NCBI RefSeq assembly: GCF_003977605.1
Contig: NZ_RYYU01000001.1
Location: forward strand, 2,544,600 to 2,608,599
DNA from: Prevotella koreensis
GTDB lineage: Bacteria > Bacteroidota > Bacteroidia > Bacteroidales > Bacteroidaceae
Direction of reading: 5' to 3'
Length of the DNA: 64,000 nt
This document shows positions 9,039 to 17,627 of this stretch, piece after piece. The notes under the pieces were generated by a model. It had not been told where the DNA came from. It worked only from the letters and a program-made list of their open reading frames with translations, and searched no databases. The position numbers and the translations under genes were made by a program. Position 1 is the first letter of the stretch. Each line of letters begins with the position of its first letter.

Positions 9039-11709
9039 CTGTGAAAAGTCTTAGTTGCCCCGTTATGTCCTCGTTATGTTTCGACTCTTTTGTCTCAGTG
9101 GGTTTCGGTGTTTCTACAGCAGCGTTCTCGCTATTGTCACTCTCCTCTTCGTCGGGCATTTCTTCGCTCTCTTTTTCCGAAAGGCGCAGCGGTTCAAGTT
9201 CCTCCACTCCTTCGATGTCCCATGTACTTACGCGTTTTCCGTGAGCCTTGAATCCTTTTACGCCCACAAACTCCTCGGCTTCTATCTCCATCGGTTCGCG
9301 GAACGCATCGTTTCCTCCGAATGTCACTCTCACTCGCGGATAGGTTTGGTCTGTCAGCAGAACCTCTCTTGACCCTTCTTCGGTTCCAAGATAGTTCTGT
9401 TTGTTCTTTTTCGCCTCCATTGTGAAGCGTTTCAGATATAGGTAACCGTTGTTCTCTGCGTCAAAGAGCAGGGCTGTCCATACCTTGTCGGGGTCGAATT
9501 TCTCGATTACCTTTATGTTAGTCTCGTAGTGATTGTTCACATCGAAATTGGTGGAATAGAAGTCACCATTGTCAAGAACCACCAAGATACGGTCGTCATC
9601 ATCAAACTCTCCAAGATAGCGTCCGTGCTCATCATAGTTCAGTCGTTGTACGTCTTCGTCAAACCACACCTTACGTCCGCCGAGAGTAGAATGCCCGTGA
9701 CTTTTCAGTGTGATACGAGTTACCGGCACTTTTGTCAATAGTCGTCCTGCCGCGCCGCGTCCTTTGATACTTATCTCGCTGAAATCTTTCTCCATGAACA
9801 GTTTCTTGCGGAATGCCGATGGTTGCAAAGCCACTTTTATAATCTCTGCCTCGCCGTTAGGATTTGCAGTGAAATACACTATTCTACTGCCCTCCGTACC
9901 TTTTGTGAGGTCATATTCGCGCTCGCGTGTCACTGCCGGAACCGAGAATCTTTTCATATAATAAGCCCCCGCTTTTCCGTCTCTATACACCATGTTATAT
10001 ATGGTCCGGTTGTCGCCACGCTTGAATATGTCAACGTGTATGATGTTCTTGCCCACGAAAATCTTGTCGGCCACGCGAACCACCTTAAACAAACCGTCAC
10101 GATAGAACAGTATTACGTCGTCTATGTCGGAACAGTTGCAGACGAACTCGTCTTTTTTCAGCCCCGTACCTATGAATCCTTCTGCTCGGTTTATGTATAG
10201 TTTTTCGTTCGCCTCGGCAACCTTTGCCGCTTCTATTGTGTCGAAGTTGCGTATCTCGGTGCGCCTTGGATGGTCTTTTCCGTATTTCTCTTTTATGAAT
10301 TTGAACCAGTTTATTGTAACTTCGGTCATGTGGGCAAGGTCATGTGCAATCTCTTTCAGTTCGGCATTTATGCGTGCCATGAGTTCGTCAGCCTTGTCCT
10401 TGCTGAACTTGAGAATGCGTTGCATCTTTATTTCCATGAGCCTCATTATATCATCGCGTGTCACCTCGCGAATCAATTTTGGTTTGAAAGGCTCTAATCG
10501 CTTGTCGATATGCGCCACAACCTTATCCATGTTTTCTGCCGTTTCAAATCCTTTGTCCTTATAGATGCGTTCCTCTATGAAAATCTTCTCAAGCGATGCG
10601 AAGAACAGTTGTTCCTCCAATTCGTTACGACGTATCTCTAATTCGGTGCGGAGTAGTCCCATTGTGCGGTCGGCAGAGTTGCGCAACACATCACTGACGG
10701 TGAGAAAACATGGTTTGTTGTTCTCTATTACGCAGCAGTTCGGCGACAGACTGACTTCGCAATCTGTGAAAGCATATAACGCATCTATTGTTTTGTCACT
10801 TGACACTCCGGGAGCCAAATGAACCTGTATTTCCACCTCTGCAGCCGTTAGGTCTTCAACCTTGCGTGCCTTTATCTTTCCTCGTTCTATGGCTTTAACA
10901 ATCGAGTCCTGAAGAGTTTCCGACGTTTTTGAAAATGGTATCTCACGTATAACGAGTGTCTTTTGGTCAAGTTTCTCTATCTTGGCCCTCACTTTGACCG
11001 AGCCACCACGTTGTCCGTCGTTATATTTCGTGACATCAATGCTTCCGCTTGTGGGGAAGTCGGGGTATAGTTCGAAATCTTCTCCGCTCAAGTGACTTAT
11101 CGCTGCGTCACAGAGTTCGTTGAAGTTGTGCGGCAGAATTTTGGATGACAGACCCACGGCGATTCCCTCGGCACCTTGCGCCAACAACATAGGGAATTTT
11201 ACCGGCAGTGTAACCGGTTCTCTGTTGCGACCGTCATAACTCATCTTCCATTGTGTGGTCTTGGGATTGAATACCACATCGAGAGCGAATTTGGATAGCC
11301 GCGCCTCGATATATCGCGGTGCTGCAGCCGACGAACCGGTGAGGATATTTCCCCAGTTTCCTTGAGTGTCAACGAGAAGTTCTTTCTGTCCAAGTTGCAC
11401 AAGTGCATCGCCAATAGAGGCATCGCCATGCGGGTGGAACTGCATGGTGTGGCCTACGATGTTCGCAACTTTGTTGTATCGCCCATCATCCATGCGTTTC
11501 ATCGAGTGCAGAATGCGTCGTTGCACTGGTTTCAAGCCGTCTTCGATGTGCGGGACTGCACGTTCGAGTATTACGTATGAGGCGTAATCGAGAAACCAAT
11601 TTTTGTACATTCCGCTGAGGTGATGCACTGCGGTGGCATCGAAGCGGTTTACCGGTTGATAGTCTGTGTGTACTTCCTTTTGCTCAATATCCTTTATGTC
11701 GTCATCCAT
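9028..11709 (-). CDS. parC: DNA topoisomerase IV subunit A
   Basis: An 893-residue type IIA topoisomerase A subunit that cleaves and rejoins DNA to unlink replicated chromosomes. The winged-helix region has DGLKPVQRRILHSM (58-70), HPHGD (92-96) and the catalytic tyrosine Tyr133 in APRYIEARL. The tower and coiled-coil region follows, then a C-terminal domain (from about 510) with weak beta-pinwheel blades. It lacks a clear GyrA-box, which supports ParC rather than GyrA. The last 60 residues are acidic and low in complexity, ending QLRLFTDEE. It heads a run with the DUF3316, S41 and ABC genes, an unusual set for a topoisomerase. The parE partner is not in the window. Confidence 0.9.
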   Translation of the reverse strand: MDDDIKDIEQKEVHTDYQPVNRFDATAVHHLSGMYKNWFLDYASYVILERAVPHIEDGLKPVQRRILHSMKRMDDGRYNKVANIVGHTMQFHPHGDASIGDALVQLGQKELLVDTQGNWGNILTGSSAAAPRYIEARLSKFALDVVFNPKTTQWKMSYDGRNREPVTLPVKFPMLLAQGAEGIAVGLSSKILPHNFNELCDAAISHLSGEDFELYPDFPTSGSIDVTKYNDGQRGGSVKVRAKIEKLDQKTLVIREIPFSKTSETLQDSIVKAIERGKIKARKVEDLTAAEVEIQVHLAPGVSSDKTIDALYAFTDCEVSLSPNCCVIENNKPCFLTVSDVLRNSADRTMGLLRTELEIRRNELEEQLFFASLEKIFIEERIYKDKGFETAENMDKVVAHIDKRLEPFKPKLIREVTRDDIMRLMEIKMQRILKFSKDKADELMARINAELKEIAHDLAHMTEVTINWFKFIKEKYGKDHPRRTEIRNFDTIEAAKVAEANEKLYINRAEGFIGTGLKKDEFVCNCSDIDDVILFYRDGLFKVVRVADKIFVGKNIIHVDIFKRGDNRTIYNMVYRDGKAGAYYMKRFSVPAVTREREYDLTKGTEGSRIVYFTANPNGEAEIIKVALQPSAFRKKLFMEKDFSEISIKGRGAAGRLLTKVPVTRITLKSHGHSTLGGRKVWFDEDVQRLNYDEHGRYLGEFDDDDRILVVLDNGDFYSTNFDVNNHYETNIKVIEKFDPDKVWTALLFDAENNGYLYLKRFTMEAKKNKQNYLGTEEGSREVLLTDQTYPRVRVTFGGNDAFREPMEIEAEEFVGVKGFKAHGKRVSTWDIEGVEELEPLRLSEKESEEMPDEEESDNSENAAVETPKPTETKESKHNEDITGQLRLFTDEE

Positions 11710-11738
11710 GATAGGTTACATTTCTGTCGTTTTGCCTG

Positions 11739-11746
11739 CAAATTTA
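11739..11746 (-). promoter_or_regulatory. Probable -7 box of parC
   Basis: TAAATTTG on the minus strand fits TAnnTTTG and lies 30 bases before the parC start. No good -33 TTTG is seen at the usual distance, which would fall inside the GACATAAA repeat. Confidence 0.4.
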
Positions 11747-11767
11747 CTAAATATCCTTGTAATAAAC

Positions 11768-11970
11768 GACATAAAGACATAAATATTTTTGGACATAAAG
11801 ACATAAAGGATTTGTACATAAAGACATAAAGGATTTTAGACATAAAGAATTTGGACATAAAGACATAAAAGAATATTTATAATTCGTTCTTTTTGTCTTT
11901 TTGTCTTCAAATATGTCTTTCTGTCAAAGAGATTATGTCTTTATGTCTAAATTCTTTATGTCTTCCTGTC
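11768..11970. repeat. GACATAAA repeat region, forward then inverted
   Basis: The plus strand holds doublets of GACATAAA starting at 11768, 11792, 11815, 11839 (single) and 11854, that is, about every 24 bases with TTTG-rich spacers. From 11888 to 11970 the same word appears inverted (TTATGTC, TTTTGTC) at a spacing of about 22. The whole forms a large imperfect inverted repeat of about 200 bases between porQ and parC, and its edge touches the porQ stop codon. Confidence 0.85.
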
Positions 11971-12920
11971 TATATACAGAATGCGACATTGACCATCAAT
12001 GAATTTGACGATACATGATATTTGGCATAAGAGAGATTCAGTTTGAAGCGCTCGAGCATAATTCCTGCTCCCAATGACAAACCTGCTCCATGACTGCTTC
12101 CATTATCCTCTCCTGAAGGTATTATAGACATCTCTTCAGCACGTCGGAAATTATATCCGGCAGCAACATAAAATTGTGGAGAGAAGATGATATCTATGCC
12201 GGCCACGAGGTGATTGGTAAATTTTTTGTTCCAATGGTTAAGGTCAACCAATGTCGCAGACAAACGGAAAGGTGAGCCAACAAGACGTTTTGACATACCA
12301 ATCTGTATGTCTATCGGCATTTTCTCATAATTATCATCGTATGCTTTCAGTTGTCCACCAAGATTTTTCACCGTTGCCGAAAGCGACCATTCGCGCACAG
12401 GGTCGTAATAGTTCACTCCTAAATCGACTCCCATGGCGATAGAGTTGTAGCCTGCGATGTGAGATGTTATGAACTTTGCCGTGATACCTCCCACAATCCT
12501 TTCGGTAAGTTCATAACTTAAAGCACCACTTACGGCAATGTCCTTTGCTGAGAACTCGCCGGTCTGCACATTGTTTTCATCAACCTCTTTCATCGAACCA
12601 TAGTTGACGAATTGCCCCATTACCCCCACCGTGGCACGTTCGCCGATAGTCTTATTGTATGATGCGCTTGCCGTGAATGCCCCTTTCATGTATGTCATAA
12701 AGTTGAGCCCTACACTCTTGTCGCTTACCGAGCCAAGCAATGCCGGATTATTGAAAATCAGCGAAGGGTCGTCCTCAATCAATGTTATGTTATCGCCTCC
12801 GAGTGCACCGGCATGCGCACTTACCGGAAGTCTTAGGAAATTATATCCCGTTTGACTCTCCTGTGCAACGGCAAAGAGAGATATCAGGGTTGTCAGAAGG
12901 GAAAAAACTACTTTTTTCAT
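11970..12920 (-). CDS. porQ: Type IX secretion system protein PorQ
   Basis: A 316-residue outer membrane beta-barrel protein of the PorV/PorQ (FadL-like) group. PorQ works in the type IX attachment complex that anchors cargo to the cell surface. The signal peptide ends at AVAQ (20). Diagnostic are YNFLRLPVSAHAGALGGDN, the DDPSLIFNNPALL turn and the final strands LERFKLNLSYAKYHVSSNSLMVNVAF. The length fits PorQ better than the longer PorV. It is read toward the repeat region and parC. PorE lies 17 kb away, as is usual for the scattered type IX genes. A TAACTTTG box on minus at 12942-12949 may drive it. Confidence 0.8.
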   Translation of the reverse strand: MKKVVFSLLTTLISLFAVAQESQTGYNFLRLPVSAHAGALGGDNITLIEDDPSLIFNNPALLGSVSDKSVGLNFMTYMKGAFTASASYNKTIGERATVGVMGQFVNYGSMKEVDENNVQTGEFSAKDIAVSGALSYELTERIVGGITAKFITSHIAGYNSIAMGVDLGVNYYDPVREWSLSATVKNLGGQLKAYDDNYEKMPIDIQIGMSKRLVGSPFRLSATLVDLNHWNKKFTNHLVAGIDIIFSPQFYVAAGYNFRRAEEMSIIPSGEDNGSSHGAGLSLGAGIMLERFKLNLSYAKYHVSSNSLMVNVAFCI

Positions 12921-12941
12921 CTGCTTTCTATATTTTTAATA

Positions 12942-12949
12942 CAAAGTTA
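12942..12949 (-). promoter_or_regulatory. Probable -7 box of porQ
   Basis: TAACTTTG on minus, 22 bases before the porQ start. No clear TTTG at the -33 distance. A plus-strand TATTTTTG (12973-12980) sits back to back and may serve the TonB gene. Confidence 0.4.
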
Positions 12950-13189
12950 TATCTTTTCTCAGATAAGAGTGTTATTTTTGCAGAAAAATTATGCGAATAG
13001 GCGTTCTGGACGTTCGCTACGGTCTTATTCTTAACTTTCTGCGGTTGTCATAATGCAGTTTCCTGCATCAACAGACTATATAATAACGCAGAAAAACAGA
13101 CTTTAGTGTTTTGGAAAGGATAATTAGAAAATGACGATTGGTTGTAGATAACTGTAAGTTGTTCTGATAATAATAATTCGGATAGATAA

Positions 13190-13909
13190 ATGGAAGTGAA
13201 GAAATCGGCCGGAGCCGACCTTGAACGCCACCGACCTACGGCATTCATTCTCGGTTTGATAGTTGCGCTGTCGCTGCTTTTGGTGGCGTTGGAGTATTCT
13301 TCCAATCCTATTGGCGATGAGGCCGGCGATACCGAATTTGATGAAATGGCACAAGACTATGAGATGATGCCGCCCGAAGAACAACAGGATTATAACGTCC
13401 CAGCACCGGCAACACCAACACCGGCATTGACAGAGATGCTGAACGTTGTTGATGAAGAAGTGGCTACTGACCTCCCGGAGGAGAAAGATAAAGTTCAGAA
13501 CGACATCACAAACTCGGATGTGGAGGATGCCAAAAACGAAATGGCACCACCCGACGACCCTACCGCTCCCACGCTCGATGGCAACAATGACAACCCACTG
13601 AACTTTCAGGTGGTGGAGCGTTTGCCGGAGTTTCCGGGCGGCCCTATGGAACTGATGAAATGGCTTACGAAGAATCTTCGCTATCCGTCGCAGGCCTTAA
13701 GTCAGAAACAACAAGGAGAGGTAATGGTGCAGTTCATAATAAACCGTGACGGTACGCTAAGCGATTTCAAGGTCACGAAGTCGGCCGGCACGGCACTCGA
13801 TAGCGAGGCTCTGCGTGTTATGCGCATGATGCCGAAGTGGACTCCGGGCGAAGATCATGGCAGAAAGTGTCGTACATTGTTCATCATACCGGTGGTATTC
13901 AAGATTTGA
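13190..13909 (+). CDS. TonB family energy transducer
   Basis: A 239-residue inner membrane protein with a cytoplasmic N terminus MEVKKSAGADLERHRP, one transmembrane helix (about 19-36), an acidic and proline-rich periplasmic spacer (VPAPATPTPAL, about 68-80), and a C-terminal TonB domain (about 143-239) with PEFPGGPMELMKWL, RYPSQA, GEVMVQFIINRDG and the final PVVFKI. The N-terminal pattern is the standard form in Bacteroidota. It passes proton-motive energy from ExbB/ExbD to outer membrane receptors; such genes lie at 21557-23924. A 268-base leader with a small hairpin (ATGCAG/CTGCAT near 13052) precedes it. Confidence 0.9.
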   Translation: MEVKKSAGADLERHRPTAFILGLIVALSLLLVALEYSSNPIGDEAGDTEFDEMAQDYEMMPPEEQQDYNVPAPATPTPALTEMLNVVDEEVATDLPEEKDKVQNDITNSDVEDAKNEMAPPDDPTAPTLDGNNDNPLNFQVVERLPEFPGGPMELMKWLTKNLRYPSQALSQKQQGEVMVQFIINRDGTLSDFKVTKSAGTALDSEALRVMRMMPKWTPGEDHGRKCRTLFIIPVVFKI

Positions 13910-13968
13910 TGTTGAAATATCGACCTCTGTTAATTTAACTTTAAACTTTTAACCTTTAAATAAATAAT

Positions 13969-14943
13969 ATGTATTCATCTGCGGAAATTCTTAAATCGGT
14001 AAATGCCTATCTGGCTAATTTGAAATACGAACGCAAACCGAAAGGACTCTATGAACCAATAGAATACGTGCTCTCGATGGGAGGAAAGAGAGTGCGTCCG
14101 GTGTTAATGCTGTTGTCATATAATATGTATAAAGACAATCCGGAAACCATACTGTCATCGGCATGCGCTTTGGAGACATATCATAACTATACGCTTCTGC
14201 ACGACGACCTCATGGATAATGCCGAAATTAGACGCGGACACGAAACCGTGCATAAGAAATGGGATGCCAATACGGCAATCCTGTCGGGCGACTCGATGCT
14301 GGTGTTGGCATACGAGCGCATGGCACAGTGCCCTAAAGAGAAACTTCCGGAAGTGCTCTCGTTGTTCACGGAAACGGCACTTGAGATTGGCGAAGGACAA
14401 CAGTATGACATGGAATTCGAGAATCGCACCGATGTTAAGGAGGCAGAGTATATCGAGATGATACGACTGAAAACCAGTGTGTTGCTTGCTTGCGCGGTGA
14501 AGATGGGAGCCATTCTTGCCGACGCTTCTGCCGAAGATGCGGAAAACCTGTATAAGTTCGGCGAGCAGATAGGACTTGCATTTCAGTTGCAAGACGATTT
14601 CCTTGACGTGTATGGCGACCCTGCCGTGTTCGGAAAGGCTATCGGAGGCGACATCACGAGCAATAAGAAGACATTCATGCTGATAAATGCTTTCAACCAT
14701 GCCACGGCAGAACAGAAGGCCGAACTCTCGAAATGGATTGCTGCAACGGACTTTGATGCAAATGAAAAGATTGCTGCCGTTACACGGATATACAATGAGA
14801 TAGGCATCGACCGAATGGCAAAGGAAAAGATCGAGTTTTATTTTAAGGAGAGCAAACGCTATCTGGAGCGTGTCAATCTGCCCGAAGAGCGAAAGCGCGA
14901 ACTTGTGTCCTACACCAATGATATGATGAAAAGGGAAAAATGA
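13969..14943 (+). CDS. Polyprenyl diphosphate synthase (class I trans-prenyltransferase)
   Basis: A 324-residue all-helical enzyme that condenses isopentenyl diphosphate with allylic diphosphates, giving farnesyl, geranylgeranyl or longer chains for quinones or undecaprenyl carriers. Both aspartate motifs are present: DDLMD at 79-83 and DDFLD at 209-213, with GGKRVRP at 38-44 for binding and the lysine in GGDITSNKKTFM near 231. Chain length depends on residues just before DDLMD: here YTLLH has no bulky pair, so a medium or long product is possible but not settled. IspH upstream provides its substrates. Confidence 0.85.
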   Translation: MYSSAEILKSVNAYLANLKYERKPKGLYEPIEYVLSMGGKRVRPVLMLLSYNMYKDNPETILSSACALETYHNYTLLHDDLMDNAEIRRGHETVHKKWDANTAILSGDSMLVLAYERMAQCPKEKLPEVLSLFTETALEIGEGQQYDMEFENRTDVKEAEYIEMIRLKTSVLLACAVKMGAILADASAEDAENLYKFGEQIGLAFQLQDDFLDVYGDPAVFGKAIGGDITSNKKTFMLINAFNHATAEQKAELSKWIAATDFDANEKIAAVTRIYNEIGIDRMAKEKIEFYFKESKRYLERVNLPEERKRELVSYTNDMMKREK

Positions 14944-15087
14944 TATTCTGTTTTTGTCCACCGTTCTTCGCTTTGTTCCGAAAGTATATTCTCTCGTGGC
15001 AGAGCAGAACGTCGAGTGAAAACGAATGTCAGAGATTTCCTGTGAATGAAAACTTTCAATTCTAAATAATTAATATCCCATTAAGAA

Positions 15088-15786
15088 ATGCCTTATCGCC
15101 GTCTTCCCAAAACAGACACTGCACGACTTAAAGCACTGAAAACAGTGCTTGAGAATAATAACGTATATACCGTGCAGAACCGTTTCATCGACTGGAAAAC
15201 GTTGAATCGCGCACAACCGGCATACGACAGACTGCTCACGGCATGCCAGCAATATAAGGTGAGAATGGCGGCACAGACAAGACATTCGCCGAAAATGGAT
15301 AACCTGATGCGTAATGCCACAATGTATGTCAGTCATTTCATTCAAGTGTTGCTGATGAGTATTGAGCGTGGAGAGATGAAGCGTTCGACACTTCCACTCT
15401 ATGGCATGAGCGAGACACAGACTGCTGTGCCGTCACTGAAGGCTGCCGAGAGTGTTATCACGTGGGGAGAGAAAATCGTTGAGGGAGAGAAAAAACGTGT
15501 AAAAATGGGTGGTCGTCCAATCTACAACCCCACGATAGGCATGGTTTCCACTCATCTCGATATTTTCCGCGAGCGTTATGGCTCACAGAAGATATTGCAA
15601 GAACAGTCGGCAAAGGCTCTTGAGAATATTCAAAAACTACGTCCCGAAGTAGATGAGATATTGCTCGAATTATGGAATCAGATAGAGAAACATTTCGAGA
15701 ACGAACCTCCGGAAATTCGCTTTGCCGAGTGTAGGAAATACGGTGTGGTGTATTATTACCGCCGTCACGAGGAACATCTTTATTAA
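15088..15786 (+). CDS. Conserved Bacteroidales protein of unknown function
   Basis: A 232-residue, mostly helical and basic protein beginning MPYRRLPKTDTARLKALKTV. No signal peptide, membrane span or catalytic motif is visible. Segments such as RHSPKMDNLMRNATMYVSHFIQVLLMSIERGE, LPLYG and the C-terminal AECRKYGVVYYYRR resemble a conserved Bacteroidales family I have met only as hypothetical. It lies between the prenyl synthase and tatD, with 33 bases to tatD, so it may share their transcript. A cytoplasmic structural or nucleic acid-binding role is possible given the charge, but this is a guess. Confidence 0.65.
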   Translation: MPYRRLPKTDTARLKALKTVLENNNVYTVQNRFIDWKTLNRAQPAYDRLLTACQQYKVRMAAQTRHSPKMDNLMRNATMYVSHFIQVLLMSIERGEMKRSTLPLYGMSETQTAVPSLKAAESVITWGEKIVEGEKKRVKMGGRPIYNPTIGMVSTHLDIFRERYGSQKILQEQSAKALENIQKLRPEVDEILLELWNQIEKHFENEPPEIRFAECRKYGVVYYYRRHEEHLY

Positions 15787-15819
15787 GTGGAATATTAAAA
15801 GTGAAATATTGAAATTGAA

Positions 15820-16722
15820 ATGTCAAATATTGCTTTGGTCGGTTGCATAGATACCCATGCCCATCTTGATGGCGAAGAGTACGCGGAAGACCGCCGAGAA
15901 ATGATTGAAAGGGCGCGTGCGGCCGGTGTATCTAAGGTTTTCTTGCCCGCCATTGACCTGCCATCCGTTGATAGGGTGGTGGCAATGAGCCGTGAATTTC
16001 CTAATTATTGTTATCCGATGATTGGGCTTCACCCGGAGGAAGTGCGTTCAGACTATAAGGAAGTACTTGCCCAAATCTACGAAAAACTATCCTCATCCTT
16101 CTCGCTCAACTCTCAACCCTCATCGCTCAACCCTCAACCCTCCGCTCGGCTCCGACAGGAGACGCTTTCGAAGCAAAGCGAAGAAAGAACGCTCATCGCT
16201 CCCTGCTCCCCATTCATCGCAATCGGAGAGGTAGGATTGGATTTCTATTGGAGTCGTGAGTTTGCCGAAGAGCAACTTGAAGCATTTGAGGAGCAGGTGA
16301 GATGGTCTGTTGAAACTCGTCTGCCATTGATGATACATTGCCGAAAAGCGCAGAATGAAATGGTGAGTATATTAAAAAAGTATGCGAAAGAACTCCCCGG
16401 AGGTGTGTTCCATTGCTTCACCGGAAACAATTATGAGGCCGAGGAGTTATTACGTTTTGACGGCTTTGTTCTTGGCATTGGTGGCGTACTGACATTCAAG
16501 AAAAGTCATTTGCCGGAAGTGTTGCATGAAGTCCCGTTGTCTCGAATAGTACTTGAAACAGACAGTCCTTATATGGCACCTGTGCCGATGCGTGGTAAGC
16601 GCAACGAAAGTGCGTATGTTGTTCATGTGCTGAAGAAACTGGCAGAGAGTCTCGGAGTTAGTGAGGAAGAAGTGGCTCGGCAGACCAATGAAAATGTGCA
16701 TCGTGTCTTCGGAATATCCTAA
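15820..16722 (+). CDS. tatD: TatD family metal-dependent hydrolase with an in-frame insertion
   Basis: A 300-residue TIM-barrel hydrolase of the TatD/YcfH group, a divalent-metal DNase or nuclease-like family. Metal ligands are visible: DTHAHLD (His13 and His15), GEVGLDFYW (Glu137), MIHCRK (about 172), HCFTG, and ETDSPY with the catalytic aspartate. Homologues run straight from the EKL helix at 88-90 into FIAIGEVGLD, but here about 41 residues rich in Ser, Pro, Gln and Arg (91-131) intervene. They are encoded by a repeat-like DNA stretch (16090-16212). The frame is kept, so the protein may still fold with a surface loop. Confidence 0.88.
   Translation: MSNIALVGCIDTHAHLDGEEYAEDRREMIERARAAGVSKVFLPAIDLPSVDRVVAMSREFPNYCYPMIGLHPEEVRSDYKEVLAQIYEKLSSSFSLNSQPSSLNPQPSARLRQETLSKQSEERTLIAPCSPFIAIGEVGLDFYWSREFAEEQLEAFEEQVRWSVETRLPLMIHCRKAQNEMVSILKKYAKELPGGVFHCFTGNNYEAEELLRFDGFVLGIGGVLTFKKSHLPEVLHEVPLSRIVLETDSPYMAPVPMRGKRNESAYVVHVLKKLAESLGVSEEEVARQTNENVHRVFGIS
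16090..16212 (+). repeat. Repeat-like insertion inside tatD
   Basis: The stretch contains near-tandem copies of CGCTCAACCCTCAACCCTC (16091-16138), followed by a block with GCTTTCGAAGCAAAGCGAAG at about 16164. The latter resembles, inverted, the intergenic sequence CTTCGCTTTGTTCCGAAAG near 14967. It reads in frame as a low-complexity loop and looks like a short mobile or expanding element. Confidence 0.55.
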
Positions 16723-16782
16723 AAAAACGATTATGGCATAAAAAAATATCCGTAAACGTTCTGATTTCTGAAAGATAAACCG

Positions 16783-16790
16783 TAATTTTG
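16783..16790 (+). promoter_or_regulatory. -7 box for tRNA-Ser
   Basis: TAATTTTG matches TAnnTTTG and lies 15 bases before the tRNA, a usual distance for a tRNA promoter in this phylum. Confidence 0.55.
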
Positions 16791-16805
16791 CACCCCGAAA
16801 CATAA

Positions 16806-16893
16806 GGAGAGATGCTCGAGTGGCTGAAGAGGCACGCCTGGAAAGCGTGTAAACGTCAAAAGCGTTTCCCGGGTTCGAATCCCGGTCTCTCCG
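16806..16893 (+). tRNA. tRNA-Ser (anticodon GGA)
   Basis: The acceptor GGAGAGA pairs with TCTCTCC, with G as discriminator at 16893. The D arm has AGTGGCTGAAGAGGC, the anticodon loop CTGGAAA lies between CACGC and GCGTG, a long class II variable arm (TAAACGTCAAAAGCGTTT) follows, and the T arm is CCCGGGTTCGAATCCCGG. CCA is not encoded. It reads UCC and UCU. Confidence 0.96.
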
Positions 16894-17014
16894 CAATAAA
16901 AAGCAAACATAACAGAAATTATCTACTGATTACAAGTAGGTAATTTTTGTTTTTATATCACGATGACTAAATGGTATGGCGCGTTAGCAGCATAAAATAT
17001 TTTTATCCGAATAC

Positions 17015-17045
17015 TTGTTCATTTCATTTAAAAATGCTATTTTTG
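17015..17045 (+). promoter_or_regulatory. Promoter of the 17187 lipoprotein gene
   Basis: TTG at 17015-17017, a 20-base spacer and TATTTTTG at 17038-17045 fit the Bacteroidota consensus with one missing base in the -33 element. The leader to the start codon is about 130 bases. Confidence 0.5.
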
Positions 17046-17186
17046 CACAAATAACTGCGGAAAAATGTAATTTTGATACACTTTTCTGCGCTTAAAAGTG
17101 TATATATAGAAATATGTATGATTTTTATTTGAGCGGTTTTGGGAATTATTATAATAAATCTTCTGTTCGTATACTTATCAATAAAT

Positions 17187-17627
17187 ATGAAAAGGATTAT
17201 TTTTTTGTCAACAATATTATTAGTATTAAATTTATATTTCATACAATGTAGTAATGGTAATAGTAACAAATCATTATTATCACAGAATGATAAGTATATG
17301 ACAGATGAAAATTTGGAGGCTAATGAGTATGAACAAATATGGAAAGAAGATAGTTGCGGATGCCTTAAAAAAAGGACACCAGAAATCGCGGAAAGGATTA
17401 TTTTAGATTTTGATTTGTTGGGAAAGGATACTACAACATTTCTAAATCATTTTGGTCCTTACAATGAGAAATATGTTGGAGAAAAAAACATAGTTTTTAT
17501 TTATTACCTAACTGCAGGATGTTTGAATGGCAAAGTTAATGAACAGGCAGACAAATCATGGATAAGATTTGTTTTTAATGAAGATGGTGTTTTGGAAGAA
17601 ATCCCAAACGTGATAGGTGTGGAATGA
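17187..17627 (+). CDS. Small lipoprotein, SmpA/BamE-like fold possible
   Basis: A 146-residue predicted lipoprotein. I take the start at 17187 (MKRIIFLSTILL), because the frame open from 17139 adds a second hydrophobic stretch before a complete lipoprotein signal; the lipobox is FIQC with Cys near residue 21. The mature part has two short helices around ILDFDLLGKDTTTFLNHFG followed by strands (NIVFIYYLTAG, WIRFVFNEDGVLEEI), a layout seen in BamE/SmpA-like lipoproteins, although identity is not evident. It contains four further cysteines. Base composition is markedly AT-rich compared with the housekeeping genes nearby. Function unknown. Confidence 0.65.
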   Translation: MKRIIFLSTILLVLNLYFIQCSNGNSNKSLLSQNDKYMTDENLEANEYEQIWKEDSCGCLKKRTPEIAERIILDFDLLGKDTTTFLNHFGPYNEKYVGEKNIVFIYYLTAGCLNGKVNEQADKSWIRFVFNEDGVLEEIPNVIGVE

